In this document: piece after piece, positions 46,434-57,217 of the stretch
Numbering within the stretch: position 1 is the first letter of the stretch
Layout of the letters: every line of letters starts with the position of its first letter
Assembly: GCF_020080835.1 (NCBI RefSeq)
Contig: NC_058160.1
Coordinates: 5,025,515-5,089,514, forward strand
DNA length: 64,000 nucleotides
Origin: Cotesia glomerata
Lineage: Eukaryota > Arthropoda > Insecta > Hymenoptera > Braconidae
Reading direction: 5' to 3'
Notes under the pieces: model-generated
What the model saw: the letters and a program-made list of their open reading frames with translations, nothing else
Told to the model about the DNA's origin: nothing
Databases searched by the model: none
Program-made: the position numbers and the translations under genes

Positions 46434-48112
46434 GTGGTGGAAATATTTCCAACCGTGTACGTTTAGGATTAGTCAAAAGAAAATTAAAATTTGTCACGGA
46501 ATCGTGCAAGACATTAAATATGCTGATCATACTTAACTTTGAAAATTTTTCCATGGGTCAGAAATCGCGAACAATAAAAAATAATCAAGTTTAAGCATTA
46601 AGATTTTTTAAGGAGGCTGAGCCATTGTTTATTTTATTATTTAGATTAAATTTTGACTTCTTATTATTAAATATTAATGATAAAATTTGAATTTGATTTA
46701 TAATTAATTTAAAAATATTCTCAAATCTGAACTTTCAATTTATCTTACATTAAATTTTTTTAAATTGATTTAAAGTGACTAGGTCTCAATTAATTGCATC
46801 TTTTTCCCGTTAGAGCGTATGTTTTTCATAAATATTTATGTATTTTTATTAATATTTAACCCCAGACAGGCAAACTAGGTAAAAAGTACCCATCCCTAAA
46901 ATTTAACTTCACTGGAATTATACAGACTTTGTTCGTCTTAAATGTTATTTTTATACTAGTAAATTGTTACAAAATTAATATCAATCTTACGCAAAATTAT
47001 TCGAACTTTAACTTAAAAACAAAAAAATTTCTTTGCCTTGATTAGATACTTTAAAGTAAATTATACTAGTTTCTTTTACCCGCAATGATGTTAGAGAAAT
47101 ACGATTTAGATGTTTTCCTGTCAGGGGTTAATAATAAAAATTTTGATGGAACTCAAAAATGATTCGAGCTTAAAATCAAGCTCTAAAATAAATATGTTTT
47201 AGTAGTCAATTTAAACTTTATAAAATAATATTTTGTATTTTGTGCACTTAAAATGTGCTTGACAGTATAATACTATCAATCTATAAAGTATTGCGATAAT
47301 TCTCTACAACACGAGTAATGACGTCAGAATTTTAAGTGCATATGACTAAAGGTCGAAAGTAAATTTTTTGATAATTTTTAATTTCTCATGAAAAACTATT
47401 ATAACAAAGGCTTGAAAATTGTTAAAAAAAAATATTCATACTATTTTCATTGCTTTAAATTTATAATAAAACAAATATGTTTAATAAACATCGACTTATT
47501 GATACCTTGAAGTATACAAACTTAAAATGTGCAACTACGCATTCCCGAGGGCTCTCGACAGGCCCTTGAGTTTTAACAATAGCCCTTGAACTTTTTTGTT
47601 AAACTATGTCCCACGGTTCTCAATACAGATAAAATAAACGCACAAAAAAGTATATTACATCAATTTATTTTCTAAATTTTTTGTACTTTAAATCAAAATA
47701 ATAAATGATTTATTCTCCATAAATTCTTGAAAAAGAAGTAAAAATATTGGTTTCTATAGATTGAAAAGAGTGTAAATGTTTATAGGGGCGTGCTGTATCT
47801 TATAAAGACACTTAAATCAACCCGCAATACTGGTCTTTGTGTCCCAACACGCGTAATTACGTGCGAAACTGATAAAATCGATCTGGCCTTATCTAGATCA
47901 GTCTCTGATGCAGAGTCGGGGCCGTGATTGCATAGGGTGTGTCGTATCGATTAATCGACGGGCTATTGCGTTCATTCAATCATCAATTTCATCATCTTCC
48001 ATCAAATTTTCTACACCCTTACACTCTTGTGTATGCTGAATCGACCCCCCGTCATACATAGAGTAAAATGCCATAAACTCTTTCTTTCCTGGTTAGATTC
48101 ATTTAATAGTTG
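46434..48112. other. Intergenic, no gene recognised
   Basis: AT-rich apart from 47760-48060, which has mixed composition without coding frames. No repeat recognised. Confidence 0.4.
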
Positions 48113-48355
48113 TACACTGAAAAAAAAAAAAAAAAAAAAAATAAAATTAACTTAAATCAAAAAAATAATATTGAAAAACTTGATCGTCTTGATTTGAGTA
48201 GAAGAATTTTTGAACTAAGATATTTTTCGCGGTTTAAGCAAATTTCATTTGATTAAAAAATTTTTCGTTTTAATTGAAGACAATGAAACTCTTCAAAACA
48301 ATTTTCTTGGTTCCAGAATTTTTTTCTTGAATCAAGTTAATTTTTTTTCAGTTTA
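48113..48355. mobile_element. 'CTTGAATCAAG' MITE with TACACTGAAAAAAA end
   Basis: Begins TACACTGAAAAAAAAA and ends 'tcaagttaattttttttcagttta', complementary. The inner motifs 'cttgatttgag', 'ttcttgaatcaag' and 'ttcaaaacaatttt' are as in 14075-14286 and 35730-35925. Confidence 0.6.
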
Positions 48356-49058
48356 GCAATTGCGAACAACTATATTTGTGAGGATATTGAAAATTTTCTT
48401 ATAGATTTCGGTTGTTGATTAAGTGTTTTACTTTATTCAAGAAATACCTAATTGCGTGAGGAAAGTCAAAAATTGTATATTATTTATTTATCATTCTCGT
48501 TACAAAAAAAAATTCTATAGAGGTGGGTATAGCACCTGTACATAGAACGAGTACATATTAAATTATAATAATTTTTCTTATCAATAATCACTTATATATA
48601 GTATAAATAGTAAATATAATAACACCTAATACAGTGCAAGCTAAAAGAGTATCAGCCTAGCAAGTTTGACTGAGTAAATTTTACCTTATTTAAAATGGAT
48701 TTTATAATTTTTTATAGTTTATATAAATTTTATAAATAATATTATTGTAGAAATTAATTATCGATATATTTAATGTAACGAGTTATTCGCACTTAAAAAG
48801 CCAAAAAATGCGATTTCTCAATCATTTTTTATAATGAAGCCTTTGGATTGATTAATATATAAATAGATATACATATATTAGTGACTTAAGCTTTATTAAT
48901 TATTATTTTTTACAAATAACGATTTTTCTAATTTTTATAAAAGATCAAAAAAAATTTTTACTTGCGGTGAGCATAATATCTTCAGTTTGAAACATAGAAA
49001 TTCAAAAATCTAAAAAAATTCCGTTAATATAAGATATTATCTAGCAATTGATTGGAAG
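48356..49058. other. Intergenic, nothing recognised
   Basis: AT-rich, no feature found. Confidence 0.4.
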
Positions 49059-49579
49059 AATAATAAAAATATTATTATTATTTCGATTTTTACTTGTATA
49101 CCGTTCTTGGTTTTTACAAGGCTGAGTAGATGGTAGCTGTCGCATTCCGCGAGTGCGCCACCGTCCTGTGTTTTTTATACTGTCCATGTTTATTCAACGC
49201 TTTTTTGGACCCCAGCACGTCCTCTTTTCACTCCTTGTATTTTCACTACATAATCAACCTTATTTTTCGCACATTTATATACTCAACTCTTATTATTATC
49301 ACTGCGGCTGTGGACCGACTTGTGCTTTCTGTACTGTATTTACCCTATTCCTCACCCCTTTCTATCGGTTGTTGGAATAGTAGCGATGGGGAAACCACAG
49401 AGAAAACCCATGCCAGTACAGTTCGGCTACCGGAGCGACCCCCGACGGTTGGTGTTGGAACTATTCGAACAACCGTCGGGGCTCGAACCCTCGCCTCACG
49501 GCATGATGTGCGAGCGAACTAACGGGGTAATGACTTAACCCGCTCGGCCATCATGTCGCAATTCAATAATGAAAATATT
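49059..49579 (-). mobile_element. SINE with tRNA-Ser/Leu-like head, same 3' end as the SINE at 15112
   Basis: The element (about 49074-49564, - strand) is bordered by near-identical 15-mers, AATAATAAAAATATT at 49059-49073 and AATAATGAAAATATT at 49565-49579. The head, read on the - strand from 49557, has a perfect A box TGGCCGAGCGGGTTAAG and a B box GGTTCGAGCCC, spaced as in tRNAs with a long variable arm. Next comes a CCCCGACGGTTG...CAACCGTCGGGG hairpin. The 3' part shares 'catgggttttct(c)tgtgg', 'tttccccat', 'cagaaagcac', 'aagtcggtcc' and the end 'cagccttgtaaaaacc' with the SINE at 15112. The frames of 130, 75 and 72 codons here are on the other strand and not genes. Confidence 0.75.
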
Positions 49580-49685
49580 TATTTTTGACAAAATGAGGGA
49601 TTAAAAAAAAAAATAATCGATTTTTGATAAAAATTTTAGCCTTAAATTTTTCATAAAAATATAAAATATTTATCAGTATTCACAG

Positions 49686-49751
49686 ATTCGGTAGAATCTG
49701 GCGCCAAGTTCCGTTCAAATCCGTTGTAAACGGAGCGCCAGACTACCGACT
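49686..49751. repeat. Hairpin with GGCGCC/GGAGCGCC arms
   Basis: The arms 'tcggtagaatctggcgcc' and 'ggagcgccagactaccga' complement each other apart from a small bulge. The loop contains a second small inverted repeat (CCGTT...AACGG). May be the end of an unrecognised foldback element. Confidence 0.5.
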
Positions 49752-50213
49752 ATGTTTACTGTAAGCAGAACGGTTTTTTGAGGCTGCGAAATTTTATTTA
49801 ATTCTACGGTACTTTTTTTACCCAATTTGTTTATCATAACAGTAATTCATAATTTATTTCACCGTATTAATTAATTATATTCACTTATAACAATTTATTT
49901 ACTTGAAATTATTAAATTTTATCAGCACATACTATAGCTCGCTCACAAATTTCGATCCTGACTTTTTTTGATGGAGAAAGGTCAGCGCCACAGACTAGAT
50001 AAAATAAAAATGTGTAGTAATCCTCCTATAGATAAGCAACTACAGTTAAAAAAAGTAATTCACAGCTTACATTTACGGCCGCCAGGGTGCACTGGAATTA
50101 CATCTACATAAACTGTAGCTTCAAGGGGATAGTTTGCAGTAAAAAATGCAGTCAACACGAGATTTAAGTTGTTATCAATTGTAAATTTTCATGATAAGTA
50201 CAAAAAATAGTAA

Positions 50214-50732
50214 AATCCGAACAAAAACAGTTTCACTGTAAAAAAAGTCGCGCCAAGTCCACGTTCATAAGACTATTAGGAAAAAAAAATTTTTTTTCTT
50301 TACAAAACATACAAAATAAAAAATTAAAAATCCAAGTAACCGATATAATTGTTTATGATTTTCGGAAATTAAAAATTTTATTGTAAATTTAAAAATAAAA
50401 AAAATTTTAGAACGTACTTGGTGTGCGTCATTGTGTATTTCAATTTTTTTAAAGTCCGAGTAAATAGATTTTACGAATTTCATCAAAAGTAAAATATTTT
50501 GCAACCACGCACACTAAATACGTTCTAAAATTTTTTTTTCAATTTTTAAATTTACAATAAAATTTTTTTTAATTTCCGAAAATCATAAACAATTATATCG
50601 GTTACTTGGATTTTTTAATTTTTTTATTTTGTATGTTTTTGTAAAGAAAAAAAAAATTTTTTTTTTCCTAATAGTCTTATGAACGTGGACTTGGCGCGAC
50701 TTTTTTACAGTGAAACTGTTTTTGTTCGGATT
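50214..50732. mobile_element. 519-bp foldback element, arms of about 200 bases
   Basis: The left arm starts AATCCGAACAAAAACAGTTT and the right arm ends with its complement. The arms match nearly throughout (for example GTCGCGCCAAGTCCACGTTC against its complement at 50680-50700) up to GAACGTA near 50416 and TACGTTC near 50519. The spacer is only about 100 bases and itself has GTGTGCGT/ACGCACAC complementary parts. No coding. A perfect candidate for a long RNA or DNA hairpin. Confidence 0.85.
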
Positions 50733-52179
50733 ATTAATCCTTTGGATCAATTACTGAAAAATGCAGTCAAATAAATTCTATAAAAATTAAGAACCGATTA
50801 TTTCATCCGTTTTCAAGAAATCTTGCTCTAAAAAAATTTGACTTTTTCCTGTTAAAAATGTTTAATTGAAGAATATGAAAATGTATTTACACTATTAAAT
50901 GTAAATTGAAATGATTTGTTGTAAAATCATTAGCATATGGTAAAAAATTTTTATGCAAACAAAGTCATTAAACTGTTATATATTTTTACATAAAATAAAG
51001 TACAAAGTTAATTATAATAATCATGGATTTCTCACAAGTTTTAAGTCCTTTGGTACCTTGAAAAGATCTCCTTGAAGCATAACATAAAACGTCAAATCTA
51101 AGGCGACATTGCAGATCATGTCAGCTGATAAGATGACGCCAGAAGATGGCGCCTCTATATAAAGACCAAGAATGCTCTTCAAACAAAAAAAAAAAATAAA
51201 AATAGTTAATGTAAGTTTTGAGCTCTAGAATTAGAGAATGGTTTTAAATTTATATGCAAACAATATAACTTTTATGAATGAATTTAATTTAACGTATAAT
51301 GGCGAGCAATTCGTGGAATATATTAAAAATGCGTCTATATAATTTATAAAAGCCGAAATTCATATGGACATTTAGTGGTCGTTTCCCACAGTTAATAAAG
51401 CTATTAAAAGTTATCTCTGTTATTCCCAAAGAGTTTTTAGTCAGGTTGAACAGACGAGAATAATTCAAGTTGTCGTGGAGGTTATCTGCCGGACATCTGG
51501 TTGTAGTGCGAACTATGGGCTCTTTTGGGTCGACAGGTCTTTGTCCGCTTTCTACGTGGTCGCGTGGCATTTTTACTTATACTCCTATATACATAGTATG
51601 GTACTCTAAGTGCTACGCTCTATGCTTTATGGTTTATTCAGTGCTCTTACTAGTTAAGTTATCTATCTATGGGTAGATAGATAGATAACTATCCTCTGGT
51701 TGTGTTGTTGGATTCTATTCTCAGCACCGACACGTTTCATATATTTCTATATATGTTTGGTTGTATAAAGGGGTTTCCATGTTTTTATTCTATCTATGAG
51801 CATCTCTAAATCATCAGCTTATCTTTACTAGCCGACCGTTTTTCAAATAATATGCTTAACTCGTAGGAAATTGTAATGTAAGTTGCCGATTAATTATTCA
51901 ATTACAAGCTATTGTTAAAATTCAAACGGGAAATTAAACTAATTGGGGTAAATCGGTTCTCTGTTCATAATTTAAGTATCTATATGCTACAATTGACTCA
52001 AATCAAATATGACATTTCAATGAATTTTGTATAGAAAATAAAATGGAATTATTTTTTTATATAAATGTAAACTTTGAAAAAGGATTTCAATACTCAAATT
52101 TTGTCTAAATATAAAATCTACAAATTAATACTGCAGCAAGTAGTCGAAAAATTTTGCGTCGTAAAATGATGTTAGAATA
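50733..52179. other. Intergenic; possible TATA site near 51155
   Basis: 51110-51170 has 'gacgccagaagatggcgcc' followed by CTATATAAAG, a promoter-like arrangement on the + strand without an assignable gene. An ATG-initiated 93-codon frame runs on the - strand from 51570 to 51289, without domain or signal peptide. Weak, not annotated as a gene. Confidence 0.25.
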
Positions 52180-52406
52180 TTTTTTTGCCCTCCGGGCGGA
52201 AAGTGGCAACTTTCGTCCCGCTGCGCTAAACAAAGTTGCCGCTTTCCGCCTTCGTCGAGCAAAAAAATAGTATACACTCCACGGGAAGTAAATAAGAAAG
52301 CCTCAGATCACATGTTTGTCAACCTCGGCTTCGCCTCGGCCGACAATTACATGTGATCTGAGACATTTCTTACTTTACTTCCCTAGGTGTGTAATATACT
52401 ATTTTT
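52180..52406. repeat. Two adjacent GC-rich hairpins
   Basis: Hairpin 1 (52180-52268): arms GGCGGAAAGTGGCAACTTT and AAAGTTGCCGCTTTCCGCC around a GC-rich loop, flanked by TTTTTTTGC and GCAAAAAAA. Hairpin 2 (52264-52406): arms of about 60 bases including 'cctcagatcacatgt' and 'acatgtgatctgag', with outer 'aaatagtata' against 'tatactattt'. Its loop is the palindromic CCTCGGCTTCGCCTCGG. They share the boundary AAAAAAATAGTAT. No coding. Sharp composition contrast with the neighbouring AT-rich DNA suggests a mobile element. Confidence 0.7.
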
Positions 52407-53872
52407 ATGGCTAAAAAAAAAATTTTTTTTGGATAAAAATAAAATTTTTTTTTGGATAAAATTAAAAAAAATGTAATAAATAATTTTTTTATAAATTTTT
52501 ACACCACTTAACAGTTATTATTGAACAAAAACTGATTTATTCATTGATTAAATTAAAAATCAGTAACGAATATTGCACAAAATAAGAATTATAATATGCT
52601 CAAAAAAAAAATTTTTTTTCAGACTACAATTGAATTTTGTCTTAAAAGAAATAAATTTTATGTGTACTGAATTCAGTATCTAATTTTTCACAATTTTGAC
52701 CAGTTTGTTATTTATTAATTTTTACATAGTTTTTCTGACTATGTTAACATAATTTGTCCTTCTTTCTCTTTCTACAAATACGTTAAACGATTTCGATAAT
52801 GAAATTCATATAAACTTCATTAGATATTAGAATAGCATTTAAAGTAAACTTGAATTGAAAAAAATAAACATTTTTACAACTTTTACAGATTTACATTTTA
52901 TATTTTTCTCCTTACTACTGACTGCAATATTAAGAAAAAAAAAAAAACATTGCGTAATGCCAATAAAAGTGTGGAATGCGTCTGTCGAAAAAGTTATAAA
53001 TCATACGCAATAAACTAATAAAGGAATAAAAGAAAAAAAAATAATCTAACCCGCTTTAAAGAAAACTTGAAAATATCAAATACACGGAGAGAATTAAATT
53101 ATATTTTATAGAAGTTTCTAGAATAAAGTACAGTAAAATTTTTCATTTGAATTGTAGTACTTATTATTGACGAAGGTAATGATTACTATCCAGGATGATG
53201 ATTTTTTATATGAAATTTTAATTAGCTTACATGATAATGAGAACTATTATACTTTAAAGTATTGTGATGGTAACTGTTATGATCTCTAAATTATTCGTAT
53301 TATAAATATTTTTAAAAAATTATATAAAGCTTATTATACAATTGTCAATTTTAAATTTAACGTTTGTAATATTGATGATGTCAAAATATTAATTTTTATT
53401 TATTTCTAGTCTGATAAAAATTCTAAAAAGGAGTAATTGCACTTGTGCTTAGAGCCAGTACATTATATAAAACAGTTATACATAAATTACTTAAATTAGA
53501 CTTAAATATTAATAATACAGTGCATCGTAAATTAAGTTGCCAAAAACAGAATTATAAACTTCACTAACCCTTAATTATAGATCATAATTATTAGTTCTTA
53601 TCCAATTACGACACATCTTTTTTAACAGTTTCTAATAACATATTAAAGTTTTCATATTGTTAGGTAATTGATTATAAATTATTAAAGCTACATAATATGC
53701 ATTTTTGTAGCTAATTTTTTCATTGATTTTGAAAAGGACTAACACAGATCTCGTATTAATTACTTCCTTTGAATATAAATTAATAAATATAAATTGATAA
53801 AAGCAATTGAGATTGTTGATTTCATAACTTCAGGTAGTTGTCATAGTACAATATTGTCAAAAAATGAGAGAC
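52407..53872. other. Intergenic, nothing recognised
   Basis: AT-rich, no gene. A CACGGAGAGAATT at 53084 resembles a MITE end, but no partner was found. Confidence 0.4.
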
Positions 53873-54080
53873 TACACTGATAGAAGGATTTAGTTCTATT
53901 TAATAAGATTTAGTAACAGATACTAAATGATTTAGTAACAAACCTTTCATTACCAAATATTTAGTAATAGGTACTAAATCATTTATTAAAGCCCATTTAG
54001 TTCCACCAAATAAATATTTAGTAGTATTTAACAAATTATTTTTTGGTACTCAATAAATCGTTTATTGGTATCAAAGAAAT
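53873..54080. repeat. Variant, one-ended TACACTGATAGAAGGATTT element
   Basis: Starts TACACTGATAGAAGGATTTA. The interior has 'tttagtaacagatactaaatgattt' type repeats in inverted order, parallel to but different from copies 1 and 2. The right terminus is lost or diverged. Confidence 0.55.
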
Positions 54081-54247
54081 TAATTTTTTAGCTAATTTTA
54101 GCGTGTAACCTAACTTTTTAACTTAAAATAAATAAAAATAATTCGATTAAATAATTTTAAGTAAAAATATAAGGTATTATAAAGAAAAGAATCTCATTAA
54201 ATTATATTTTTTTGTTTGAGACATTTATAAAATTTAAAATTAAACAA

Positions 54248-54512
54248 GTTATCTCTTGAACGAATCGACTGAAACTATGTGAAATTATGTGAAGTTATGT
54301 GAAGTTATCTCTTGAACGAATCGACTGAAATTATGTGAAATTATGTGAAGTTATGTGAAGTTATCTCTTGAACGATTCGACTGAAATTATGTGAAGTTAT
54401 TAAATCTCAGTCGAATCGTTCAAGAGAACTTAACATAACTTCACATAATTTCACATAATTTCAGTCGATTCGTTCAAGAGATAACTTCACATAACTTCAC
54501 ATAACTTCACAT
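54248..54512. repeat. Three 56-bp tandem units followed by their inverted copy
   Basis: Units start at 54248, 54304 and 54360 with GTTATCTCTTGAACGAATCG (third unit GATTCG), each continuing with 'actgaaattatgtgaaattatgtgaag'. From about 54406 the same sequence runs in reverse complement (CAGTCGAATCGTTCAAGAG...). The block is thus a large near-perfect palindrome of a minisatellite. It ends 28 bases before the stop codon of the - strand ORF at 54540. Confidence 0.85.
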
Positions 54513-54539
54513 ACTGACGCATTTTCGTTATATCTATGA

Positions 54540-54830
54540 TCACAAGAGATCATCAATTAATTTTTCAAGCCATTCTTTCTTTTGTTCACCTTCAACATAT
54601 AAATAGCTCAAATAACACTTTAAATTATTAAAAATTCCCTCAAGTACATTATACGCAGTTTTACCGACATCCCAGCTAATTCCATGACGACGTCCATTAT
54701 AGTCGAGATTTTGCTTAATAACAGATGCACTAGTAATCGTCATTGGAGGCTTAAATAAATGATAGTCACACTCATAAACACCATTGAATTGATATTCATT
54801 AGTTTGGCATAATATAACCGGTAAAATCAA
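54540..54830 (-). CDS. Hypothetical ORF, about 96 codons, unknown
   Basis: Open on the - strand from just after a stop (TAA at 54831-54833) to TGA at 54540-54542. There is no ATG at its start (first codon TTG); the first internal ATG lies at 'PPMTITSA'. The sequence is complex (GRRHGISWDVGKTAYNV, then YLYVEGEQKKEWLEKL) with ordinary codon use, unlike chance AT-rich frames, so it may be the last exon or a frameshifted half of a gene together with 54872-55270. I do not recognise the family. No signal peptide or membrane segment. Confidence 0.35.
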   Translation of the reverse strand: MILPVILCQTNEYQFNGVYECDYHLFKPPMTITSASVIKQNLDYNGRRHGISWDVGKTAYNVLEGIFNNLKCYLSYLYVEGEQKKEWLEKLIDDLL

Positions 54831-54871
54831 TTAAGTATTCCATATTTCACTTTTTTTTTCGAACTGGCAAA

Positions 54872-55270
54872 TTAAAGAATTATAAGTTTAGCCTCAATTG
54901 GTGGACTATCCGGATCGTCTTCAGAATATTTATAGCTTATTAATAAAAAGTTTTTAAATTGAGAATATGTTACTTTAACTTTTCTATTATCAATAATTTC
55001 TTCTTTCATCAAACTAACAACGCTGTCTATGGAAATATCAAATTCACTTAAAGATTCTCTAGATGTTTCACTAGTAGCTTCACTAGGAGCTTCACTAGAA
55101 GCTTCACTATTATTGGATGAAACACTTACTTCATCGAACTCGATTTGCGCAGATACTGTTGAACGATTATGTTGAAAAAAATGAATAATAATAACAATAA
55201 GAAAAGAGTTTATGGCATATATATTTAGCGCCCAATTTACAGAAAATTGACGCCTGGATACCGGGGACAA
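54872..55270 (-). CDS. Hypothetical ORF, about 132 codons, Ser/Glu-rich segment
   Basis: Open frame on the - strand, in a different frame from 54540-54830 and 41 bases upstream of it. The first 40 codons are hydrophobic but start with TTG, so the true start may lie downstream, or a splice acceptor (TTCAACAG near 55161) may open the exon. Residues 50-75 are an imperfect repeat of SEA/SEATSE-type units. A mixed segment follows, ending DDPDSPPIEAKLIIL. Either two exons of one gene, a frameshifted pseudogene, or chance. I do not recognise it. Confidence 0.35.
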   Translation of the reverse strand: MSPVSRRQFSVNWALNIYAINSFLIVIIIHFFQHNRSTVSAQIEFDEVSVSSNNSEASSEAPSEATSETSRESLSEFDISIDSVVSLMKEEIIDNRKVKVTYSQFKNFLLISYKYSEDDPDSPPIEAKLIIL

Positions 55271-55700
55271 CCTGGTCTGGTGTATGCGAGTTCTCAGCCC
55301 CCCTCGGCTATGAAGAGCTCTGGTTAGGCAACCCCCTACGGTGGAGCGCCCCCCGTGGTCGCGAGCTCAAGGGTTGCCTGAGCATAATCACGGGGGTATT
55401 ATTGGTAAGCACCTCGCATACCCCACTCGTACTACCAACCATACGGTTTGTATCTCGATGGATAAGCGCGGTGAGGCATCAAATTGGCTTAGATTGCCGA
55501 TCCGGCCACACCAAGGCTGGATAATGCCACCGCAAAGAGCGTCATTGTCCACCAACTTTTGCCCACTCAACCTCCTCTGCTTTCCATCCCTTGTTCATAA
55601 TTCCCACAAACATCCGTATGTCTATACACTCACCACCCATCACCGATTGACGACAACAACTCTCGAAGACCTTTTTATTGTGAGCTTTCTTCCGTTTTTT
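55220..55700. other. GC-rich block, possible retroelement remnant
   Basis: Composition jumps to GC-rich between about 55240 and 55620, with C runs (CCCCCCTCGG, GCGCCCCCCGTGG) and a 122-codon + frame at 55341-55709. The frame has no recognised domain. The style resembles 5' parts of GC-rich non-LTR retrotransposons, but no diagnostic motif is present. It is not seen elsewhere in the window. Confidence 0.3.
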
Positions 55701-55709
55701 ATCCGGTAA

Positions 55710-56612
55710 ATGTTTTCAAACGCGCGTGTGCACAGGTAACCAGTCTTTAGACGCTGCCGAGTCAACTGGAAATTGTTTTGATTTGATTATAATGGGTAAT
55801 GAATTTTTTCGGCTCGGTTTTTCGTTCTTACATGGAAGATGCATTTGGGAAAATTTTATTTAAATTTTTTATACACTAACAAAAAAAGTAAACTAATTGA
55901 CTGATAAAAAAAATACTCCCATCAAAAAAGAATTTAATCTTATAATGAATTTTATTATTTTCAAATATATGTCTTTATTATGAATTAATCAAAAAATCAT
56001 TTCAATTTATGACACTGAAGTTGACAGACATTAAAAATTTTTTTAGAATTTTTTAATAATGAAATTATTATGAAAAAAATTTAATAAAAAAATTCCACAT
56101 GTGAAAATCAAAAAAATTCTTGATGAAAATTTTTAGAAAAATTTTATTATTGTAATTGATTTGTTATAAAAATTTTTAAAATTGATAGCTGACGGCTAAC
56201 TTCAGTATTATTTCAATTTACCTTTAATAATGGATGAATTTTATTTTTTGCAAGTCAATGTTCTTCACAGTAATAATACTACAAAGTTGAACTTTCCGTA
56301 TTGAAATGGAATGGATGTGAAGACAATTTATTCGTAACGTGATTGTTTGAATATATTATAAGCATGAAAATTTATATAAATCTATACTAAGGCCAAAGAG
56401 ATCGGACCTCACTTCACAGCTATGAACAGACCAAAGAAATTGGACCTCATTTCACAGCTAGGAAAATTTTGTATTAGAAAACTAAATTGTCGTTTTTAGT
56501 ATTTTCTGTTACTTACTATTGATATTTCTCACTGCTTAATACTTCCCTGAATTTGCACAAATATTTCAAGATCAAATTGACCAAATCGGTCCAGGCATTC
56601 TCGAGTTTTACA
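55710..56612. other. Intergenic, nothing recognised
   Basis: AT-rich. A short direct duplication ('ccaaag(a)a(g)at(c/t)ggacctca(c/t)ttcacagcta') occurs at 56392-56462. Confidence 0.4.
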
Positions 56613-56644
56613 CAGTAAAAAATTTGCGTCATTGCGTCAAAAAA
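56613..56644 (+). repeat. End fragment of the TACACAGTGAAAAATT MITE
   Basis: TACACAGTAAAAAATTTGC followed by GTCATTGCGTCAAAAA matches the left end of 20749-20933. It is cut off directly before the CCCGTGTAAAAA end at 56649, suggesting that element landed in it or beside it. Confidence 0.65.
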
Positions 56645-56647
56645 CTT

Positions 56648-57188
56648 ACCCGTGTAAAAAAAAATTGTCTTAAAATTGTCGTTCGTTTAAGATCTTAAAC
56701 GTGTCACAAACCAAGACTCTTTTAAGACGCCAAAAAAAATAAAATCCGAGAGCAGATTTTTGAAATTTTGGTTCTCGTATTTGTTGTGAAAATTAATTTT
56801 TATACATTTTTTAGACGATTTGACGACTTTTTAACCGCAATATTTTTGAGTGAGTTGTTTTTAAATTGAATTTAAAATTATTAAAAAATTATCATCCGGC
56901 AATTTTAAGACTTTTTTAAGACTATTTTAAGATTTTTGAAAGACTATTCAAAGACGCAAAATTATTAAGAAGCGTCTTTAAATTGTCTTAAAATGATCTT
57001 AAATTAGTCTTAAAAAAAATTTAGCGACTATTTTAAGATGATCTAACAGCGACAGAGCCCCGGAACATTAAACGGAACGTCTTAAAAAAGTCTTAAAATT
57101 GTCGGTTGATAATTTTTTAAAAATTTTAAATTCAATTTAAAAACATCTTACTCGAAAATATTGCGGTTAGAAAGTCATAAAATCGTCT
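56648..57188. mobile_element. Foldback element with ACCCGTGTAAAAA end and GTCTTAA core
   Basis: Starts ACCCGTGTAAAAAAAAATTG. Two arms of about 110 bases, 56813-56922 and 57079-57188, are reverse complements (for example 'accgcaatatttttgag' against 'ctcgaaaatattgcggt'). The core repeats 'gtcttaaa', 'tttaagac' in both orientations. A matching CCCGTG right terminus is not seen, so the right side may be truncated. The (CTATAA)n run at 57189-57217 follows immediately. Confidence 0.65.
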
Positions 57189-57217
57189 ATAACTATAACT
57201 ATAACTATAACTATAAC

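Noticed and set aside
49130..49538. 130-codon frame with hydrophobic part
   Set aside because: Lies on the opposite strand of a SINE bounded by target-site duplications.
51289..51570. 93-codon ATG-initiated frame on the - strand
   Set aside because: Tempting because the first half is GC-balanced, but there is no domain, no signal peptide and no clear promoter or poly(A) signal.
57189..57217. (CTATAA)n as a telomere-like or CRISPR-like array
   Set aside because: Short simple repeat of five units with no spacers. A microsatellite.
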